Below are positions 59,211-64,000 of a DNA stretch of 64,000 bases, in pieces; position 1 is the stretch's first letter, and the number at the start of each line of letters is the position of its first letter. This DNA comes from Streptomyces sp. B21-105 (GTDB lineage Bacteria; Actinomycetota; Actinomycetes; Streptomycetales; Streptomycetaceae): the NCBI RefSeq assembly GCF_036898465.1, contig NZ_JARUMJ010000001.1, forward strand, positions 5,518,001-5,582,000, read 5' to 3'. The notes beneath the pieces were generated by a model. That model saw only the letters and a list, made by a program, of their open reading frames with translations, made no database searches and had not been told where the DNA came from. A program made the position numbers and the translations under genes.

Positions 59211-60091
59211 CTAGGCGGCCTCAGGGCGACCGGGTCGGCAGTCGCGGCAGAGGAGCTCCGGGGTCGGCGAGCGGAAGGGCCGGTCGCAGCCGTCGCAGGT
59301 GGGGAGGGGGCCTCGCATGGGCGGTGGAGCCTGCGGTGCAGCCTGCGGTGGAGCCTGGAAGGGATGTGGGGGTGGGAGCTGGGCGGCGAGGCGGTGCGCC
59401 AGGAGGGCGGCCGGGCGACGCAACGGGTCCGGTGGGAGGTCCGCGGTGAGCGCTCGCACCATGGCTGCGGGGCTGACATCCCGCTCCAGCCAGGCGGCGA
59501 CGCCGGGGGCGAGGTGCTCCGCGTCCGTGGCGGACAGCAGGAGGCGGGAGTCGTGGCGGCGGAGGCGGGCGAGGAGGTCCATCGCTGTCTGGAGGAGCGC
59601 GGGAGCCGGGTAGGCGGGGCGAGGCACGGCGGGGAGCGCCTTGCGCGGCTGCGGCCTTCGGGGCGGGGCGTCGCCGCCGGCCTTGTGGGGGCGTGGTCCG
59701 AGGCCGGACCGCGATCACGGTGACCGGGCTGGTTGCAGGAGACCGTGCGGGTGATGATCCGCCCGCCGGGGATGCGGTTGCGTTCGCGGCGGAGATAGCC
59801 GTGGGCCTCCAGCTCGCGCAACGCGGCGGCGATACGGACCGACCCCTCGGGGAAGCGCGCGGTGAGGCTCTTGATGTCGACGCGGACGCCCGGGGGCAGC
59901 GACTGGATGTGCACAGCCAGGCCGATCGCAAGCAGCGACAGCTCCTCGTGCTGGGCGAGGTGGTTGCCGATCACCGTGAAGCGTTCGGTGTGGCGGGCGT
60001 TGTCATGGGTGAGTCCACCCGCGTGGGGGTGGTTTTTGCCCGGGATGCGGGACTCGGAGTGCGGCGGCGCGCTAGGGTTTTCCTCGGCCAT
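59211..60091 (-). pseudogene. Helix-turn-helix protein of whiJ locus 2, frameshifted
   Basis: From ATG 60091 the frame encodes RFTVIGNHLAQHEELSLLAI, VDIKSLTARFPEGSVRIAAA and GGRIITRTVSCNQPG, a winged-helix protein. The C-terminal half is in another frame, from about 59700 to 59211: RRPQPRKALPAVPRPAYPAP, LLSATDAEHLAPGVAAWLER and the Cys-rich CDGCDRPF...LCRDCRPG. Homologues known to me have both halves in one chain with a Pro-rich linker, so a frameshift lies between about 59628 and 59728. It may be real or a sequencing error in GC-rich DNA. Confidence 0.75.
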
Positions 60092-60336
60092 CACGGAGCC
60101 TTTTCCGTTGGTTGGTCAGTCATCGGGAAGGGGTTTCTTCCTCGGTGGCCAGGCCCTCGCAATGGGATGCCAGTCCCTGCGGGGGCCGTCGCATGTCTGC
60201 GGCGTGGGGGTGATGCGGTACTGCTGCGCTGAGCGTAGAGCAGACAACCCACCCCGAATCCATCCCAGTTGGCATATTCACTCGCGGGAGTGAGTTTGCG
60301 CGGCGGGCGGGAGGGGTGGGGCTTGGTGGGGTCCTT

Positions 60337-60758
60337 TCACACAGGTGGTCCTTGGGGAAGACCGCCCCTGTCACCGAAGCGCAGAGGATCGGGTTCCGGT
60401 GCCGACGACGTGCGGATTTCCGCCCAGACCGTCTTACGCGGCCACCGTCCCCGTCGGCCGGTCGGAGGCACGGCATCCGGTCACCGTGCGTGTCCGTCAC
60501 CTCGATGCGGAGGGCGTCGCCGATGACGTACAGGAGCAGGCGGAAGTCGCGACCGGGGACGCGTCCGTGGGTGACGGCGTTGGCGGCCAGCTCGGCGACG
60601 AGGAGCGCGGCCGGGTCCAGCGGCATTCCCCAGGAGCGGAGTTGCTCGGTTGCGAGGAGACGGGCGAGGCGGGCTCCGCGGGGCGTGGCGGACAGGCGCA
60701 CGTCGAAGTTGCGGAGGGAGGCGCCGGGGGAGTTGAGTCGGCGGGTTTCCTGAATCAC
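60337..60758 (-). pseudogene. Degenerate HATPase gene of whiJ locus 2
   Basis: The frame from a GTG at about 60758 gives DVRLSATPRGARLARLLATE and the N box LVAELAANAVTHGRV, then TDTHGDRMPCLRPADGDGG. The expected G box (GRGLLLV-type, about 25 residues) is absent. The closing motif appears in a different frame (RKTVWAEIRTSSAPE, stop at 60337). An internal deletion that shifts frame explains this. Compare the intact paralogue at 57497-57988. Confidence 0.7.
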
Positions 60759-60913
60759 GTCACTCAGCGTGGCGATCTCCGCGTACCGTGAACAGTGACC
60801 GGACGGTTGCGTAGGGTCACTGTCCATCCCTTGTCCGGTCGTGTCCGGGCTTGTCGGAGGCGGGAGCACGGGTATCGCCGTGAGGGTGTGACGGGACGAC
60901 GGAGGGGTGCGGG

Positions 60914-61798
60914 ATGTGGGTCGACGGGCAGGCGGTACGGCTCAAGGACGAGACGGGCGAGACGGACGAGCCGGGTTGGGACGTGGACCTGGACGACGAG
61001 TGGGGCGTCGCGGTCGTCGCCACGGTGGGACGCCAACTGAGGCTGCGCCGGGAGGCCGTGGCGATGCGGGTCGCCGACTTCGCGGTGGCCGTGGGATACG
61101 GCGAGGACATGGTCTACAAGATCGAGAGCGGCCGGCGGATCCCTCGCCCCGAGTATCTGGACAGGGCGGACGAGATCCTGGGCGCGGGCGGCCTGCTCTC
61201 GGCCATGAACGAGGACGTGAAAAGGGTCCAGTACCCGAAGAAGGTTCGCGATCTGGCGGCGATGGAGGCCAAGGCGGTCGAGATCCAGCTCTATGACCCG
61301 CTGAACATCCACGGGCTGTTGCAGACGCCGGAGTACGGGCGGGGGCTGCTTCTCATGCGGCGACCCGCCTACACCGAGACCGAGGTGGAGCGCTTCGTCG
61401 CCGCACGCGTGGGACGCAAGTCCGTCTTCGAGCGAGACCCGATGCCTGAGCTCAGCTTCGTACTGGAGGAGTGGACGCTGCGACGCCCGCTCGGGGGGAG
61501 GGCGGCGTTGCGCCACCAGCTTGAGCACCTGCTGGATGCAGGGAAGTTGCGGAACATCGAGCTTCAGGTGATGCCCATGGACCGTGAGGAGCATGCTGGA
61601 TTGGCCGGTGGCATCGAGGTACTGAAGTTCGGAGACGGCTCTGCCGTGGGTCGCTCGCCAGCGGTGGCCAACGGTCGAGCGGTATCCGACCTGAAGCAGC
61701 TTCGTATCCTGGAACTGCGGTATGGCATCATCCGAGCTCAGGCGCTCACTCCACGTGAGTCGTCGGCCTTCATCGAGCAACTGCTGGGGGATACATGA
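60914..61798 (+). CDS. XRE family regulator with DUF5753 domain (whiJ locus 2)
   Basis: This 294-aa protein has an acidic N-terminus and an XRE helix-turn-helix (about residues 38-85, with VADFAVAVGYGEDMVYKIES and GRRIPRPEYL). The DUF5753 domain has HGLLQTPEYGRGLLLMRRP, LSFVLEEWTLRRPLGG and ALTPRESSAFIEQLLGDT. It is paralogous to 53167-54009. ATG at 60914. Stop overlaps the DUF397 start. Confidence 0.92.
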   Translation: MWVDGQAVRLKDETGETDEPGWDVDLDDEWGVAVVATVGRQLRLRREAVAMRVADFAVAVGYGEDMVYKIESGRRIPRPEYLDRADEILGAGGLLSAMNEDVKRVQYPKKVRDLAAMEAKAVEIQLYDPLNIHGLLQTPEYGRGLLLMRRPAYTETEVERFVAARVGRKSVFERDPMPELSFVLEEWTLRRPLGGRAALRHQLEHLLDAGKLRNIELQVMPMDREEHAGLAGGIEVLKFGDGSAVGRSPAVANGRAVSDLKQLRILELRYGIIRAQALTPRESSAFIEQLLGDT

Positions 61799-61995
61799 TC
61801 CGGGACCTGGTGTGGTTCAAGAGCAGCTACAGCAGCAGCTCCGAGGGCGACTCCTGCGTCGAAGTCGCGACCACCCCCGCCGCCGTCCACGTCCGTGACT
61901 CCAAGGTCGTCGACGGCCCCGTGTTCCAGGTCGCCTCGTCCGCCTGGACGGAGTTCGTGACGTACGCGTCAGGCGGAGGCCATCGCGGCCAGTAG
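61795..61995 (+). CDS. DUF397 domain protein (whiJ locus 2)
   Basis: This 66-aa protein has LVWFKSSYSSSSEGDSCVEV and VHVRDSKVVDGPVFQV. ATG at 61795 overlaps the regulator stop (ATGA). Its last 27 bases overlap the 3' end of the convergent membrane protein gene. Confidence 0.9.
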   Translation: MIRDLVWFKSSYSSSSEGDSCVEVATTPAAVHVRDSKVVDGPVFQVASSAWTEFVTYASGGGHRGQ

Positions 61996-62280
61996 CACCA
62001 GGAGCCCCACCGGGAAGAGCGTGATCAGCAGTGCCGCGCCGGCCGCCAGGATGCGGGGCATCCGGAACGTAAGGCGGTGCGGCAGCACCCAGGCGAGGGC
62101 GTACAGGGCCATGGCCGTGTAGATCATGCCGCCGTACTGCCCCATGCCGTGGTGATGCCGGACGAGGGTGTACTCCATCGCGAGAACCGGCAGCCCGAAC
62201 ACGGAAGCCACGAAGGGGGCTCTCCACCACGTCTTGTGGGGCTCGTGAAGCGGGGCCGGCAGGGTCTCGGTCTCGGTCAT
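61969..62280 (-). CDS. Small membrane protein
   Basis: This 103-aa protein has three hydrophobic helices (about residues 22-38, 51-66 and 75-100; the last two are MIYTAMALYALAWVL and AAGAALLITLFPVGLLVLLA). HHHGMGQYGGM lies in the first loop. The function is unknown. ATG at 62280. Its 3' end overlaps the DUF397 gene. Confidence 0.7.
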   Translation of the reverse strand: MTETETLPAPLHEPHKTWWRAPFVASVFGLPVLAMEYTLVRHHHGMGQYGGMIYTAMALYALAWVLPHRLTFRMPRILAAGAALLITLFPVGLLVLLAAMASA

Positions 62281-62425
62281 GGCTCCACTTCACCAGCGCC
62301 ACGCGTCCGATGCATCCGAACACGTACGTCCGCGACGTAGGTACGGGTACTCAACTGGCTCCGCGAGGTCCGCGCTACGGTACATGTCAAGTTTGCAGTG
62401 ACAACGGGGACAACGGGAGACACGC

Positions 62426-62860
62426 GTGGCGTGGGACGAGTGGGAGCAGCTCAAGAGCGCGGCGGCTGAGCGGCACGGGACCCAGATGCAACTGAACCAC
62501 GTTCCGCTCGACCCGGCTGGCAGCGGCGGCACACTGGTCTCGAACAAGCCGGCCTGGTCCAAGGCCGGCAGTGACGTCGGCTTGATCCGTGAGGACCTCA
62601 GCAAGGTGGGGGTCAAGCTGGCGGACGGCCAGAAGGGCATCGGCGAGGACGCCGGCTGTCTGACCGCGGCCGCCCAGAAGGACGTCTACCGCTCGTGGGA
62701 GACGTACGTCAAGAACGTTGGTAACCGCTGCGGAAAGCTCTCCGGTCTGCTGGAGAAGGCCGGCAGCGACCAGTTGAAGACGGACGAGGCGATCAACGCC
62801 GAGATAGGCAACATGAAGGTGGAGTACGCAGATACTCCGGCCGTCGGCGGCAAGGGCTGA
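62426..62860 (+). CDS. WXG100-like small protein upstream of the DUF1023 hydrolase
   Basis: This 144-aa helical protein has AWDEWEQLKSAAAERHGTQM, LNHVPLDPAG, then KPAWSKAGSDVGLIREDL and YRSWETYVKNVGNRCGKLSG. In Streptomyces such proteins precede DUF1023 alpha/beta hydrolase genes and may be partners for type VII-like export. GTG at 62426. 19 bases separate it from the next start. Confidence 0.75.
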   Translation: MAWDEWEQLKSAAAERHGTQMQLNHVPLDPAGSGGTLVSNKPAWSKAGSDVGLIREDLSKVGVKLADGQKGIGEDAGCLTAAAQKDVYRSWETYVKNVGNRCGKLSGLLEKAGSDQLKTDEAINAEIGNMKVEYADTPAVGGKG

Positions 62861-62879
62861 GGGGCGGTAACGAGACGTC

Positions 62880-64000
62880 ATGGACCTCGCAACGCTCAAG
62901 GCCCTCAAGCCCACCGAGTACTCGGAAGCGGCCGACGGATACCGCAGCACCTCTGACATGGCGAGCGCGGCCAAGGATCGCATCGAGAACCAGATCGCCG
63001 CGGCGATGCGTAAAGCGCTGAAGGGCGAGGCCGCGACCGCCGCGATCAACCAACTGACGGAACTGGGCAAGAACTTCCACTACATCCAGGTGGAATGCGG
63101 TCTCGTCAGTACCGCGCTCGAAGCCTTCTCCTACGAGGTGGGAGCCGCCAAGACCAAGCTCGACGCGGCCCTCGACGGCGCTCAGGCCGCCAAGCTCACC
63201 GTGCTCGCGGACGGTTCGGTCTCCTACCCGGCGGGCGGGGAGAAGGACGCCGACGGCAAGATTCCCGACGGTGGCACGGTGAGCGGTCTGACAGACGGCA
63301 CGGCCGCCGCGGTCGGCCGGCAGGCGGCCAACTTCGACCCCAATCCGAACCACCGCTTGGCGCAGGACTACGCCGACCAGATAGCCGCAGCGCTGAAGGA
63401 GGCTACGGAGGCCGACGAGAAGTGGGCTCCGAAGCTGCGCGCGCTGAAGGCGGACGACGACCTGACCGTCTCCGACAGCGACTGGGCCGACGCGTCCTCG
63501 GACACGAAGGGCGTCGCGGAGGCAGGCAAGAAGTATTTCGACTCGCTTCCGCAACCGCCCAAGGACGGTACTCCGGAGTCGAACGCGGAATGGTGGACTG
63601 GCCTGAACGCGGAGGAGCAGGCCGCGTAGATCTCCATGCGCCCAGACGCCGTCGGTGCGATGGACGGTCTGCCCGCCACGGCTCGCGACGAGGCGAACCG
63701 CATCGTGTTGGAGGAGACGCGCGCCAAGATGCGGATGGAGTTGGATTCGATCCCGAAGCCGCCGGCCAACGAGTGGACCTGGATCACTGCTGGTGGCTAC
63801 CCGTCCAAGGTCCACACCGACGAATGGATGGACTGGCACAGAGAGTACGGGGACCGATCCGAGCAGCTGAAGCAGCACCTCAAGGGCATGCAGTACATAC
63901 AGGACCGGTTCGACCGGACCGGCGAAGGGGGCCTGCCCGAGGCCTATCTGCTCGGCTTCGACCCCGTGGGGCTGGACGACGGAAAGATCATCATGGCCAA
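62880..64000 (+). pseudogene. DUF1023 alpha/beta hydrolase, interrupted by TAG and cut by the window end
   Basis: The first 249 codons (MDLATLKALKPTEYSEAADG, a helical WXG-like N-terminal region, and EWWTGLNAEEQAA) end at TAG 63627-63629. The same frame then continues without a stop to the end of the window: ISMRPDAVGAMDGLPATARD, ANEWTWITAGGYPSKV, GLPEAYLLGFDPVGLDDGK. In this family a Tyr follows EEQ-x-x, so TAG replaces a Tyr codon. The catalytic Ser motif of DUF1023 would lie beyond the window. It may be a nonsense mutation or a single-base error. Confidence 0.8.

Overview
The window is chromosomal DNA of a Streptomyces-type actinomycete. The GC content is very high, GTG and TTG starts are common, and the gene order matches the core of the Streptomyces chromosome: the end of nuo, htpX, yajQ, tRNA-Tyr, rpmG, hadAB, murB, aspC, secE-nusG, rplKA, rplJL, rpoBC, rpsL-rpsG-fusA-tuf. 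The RpoB, RpoC, RpsL, FusA and EF-Tu sequences are clearly actinobacterial.

Layout. 1-3672: end of the NADH dehydrogenase operon (nuoL partial, nuoM, nuoN). 3931-6257: HtpX protease with a YccF membrane protein, a GlsB/YeaQ membrane protein and YajQ. 6484-6565: tRNA-Tyr. 6516-18253: an actinomycete integrative and conjugative element (AICE) of about 11.7 kb, inserted in the 3' half of tRNA-Tyr and bounded by 57-bp att repeats. It reads leftwards as DUF6284 protein, SpdB2-like protein, RRQRL zinc protein, small basic protein, TraB/FtsK translocase, SpdB3-like protein and a 149-aa protein. A hairpin follows, then Prim-Pol primase, small protein, DUF3631 ATPase, Xis and Int. A GntR/UTRA repressor and a P-loop kinase are transcribed rightwards at the other end. 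18340-21284: small proteins, an NAD(P)-binding protein and an amidohydrolase. 21546-24214: tRNA-Thr, tRNA-Met, rpmG, hadA, hadB, murB. 24337-28218: a divergent NAD(P)-binding/TetR pair, adenosine deaminase, aminotransferase. 28449-50285: tRNA-Trp, secE, nusG and the ribosomal protein, RNA polymerase and elongation factor cluster. Two lipoprotein paralogues sit between rplA and rplJ, and two membrane glycosyltransferases sit between rpoC and rpsL.

50498-64000 is an accessory region: a secreted-type or WXG-like trio, two whiJ-like regulatory loci (XRE-DUF5753 regulator, DUF397 protein, HATPase, helix-turn-helix protein), an unknown protein coupled to a PIN-domain protein, a Uma2 protein, a truncated ATPase remnant, and a WXG-like/DUF1023 hydrolase pair that runs off the end of the window.

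Four reading frames are visibly broken: rpoB (one G missing), a whiJ-locus helix-turn-helix gene (frameshift), a HATPase gene (internal deletion) and the DUF1023 hydrolase gene (in-frame TAG). The rpoB lesion cannot be tolerated in a living cell, so at least some of these are probably sequence errors. The most original signals are the element-driven replacement of two T-stem base pairs in tRNA-Tyr, a dense GTAGCGG heptamer array next to the AICE rep gene, and the unknown-plus-PIN gene pair.
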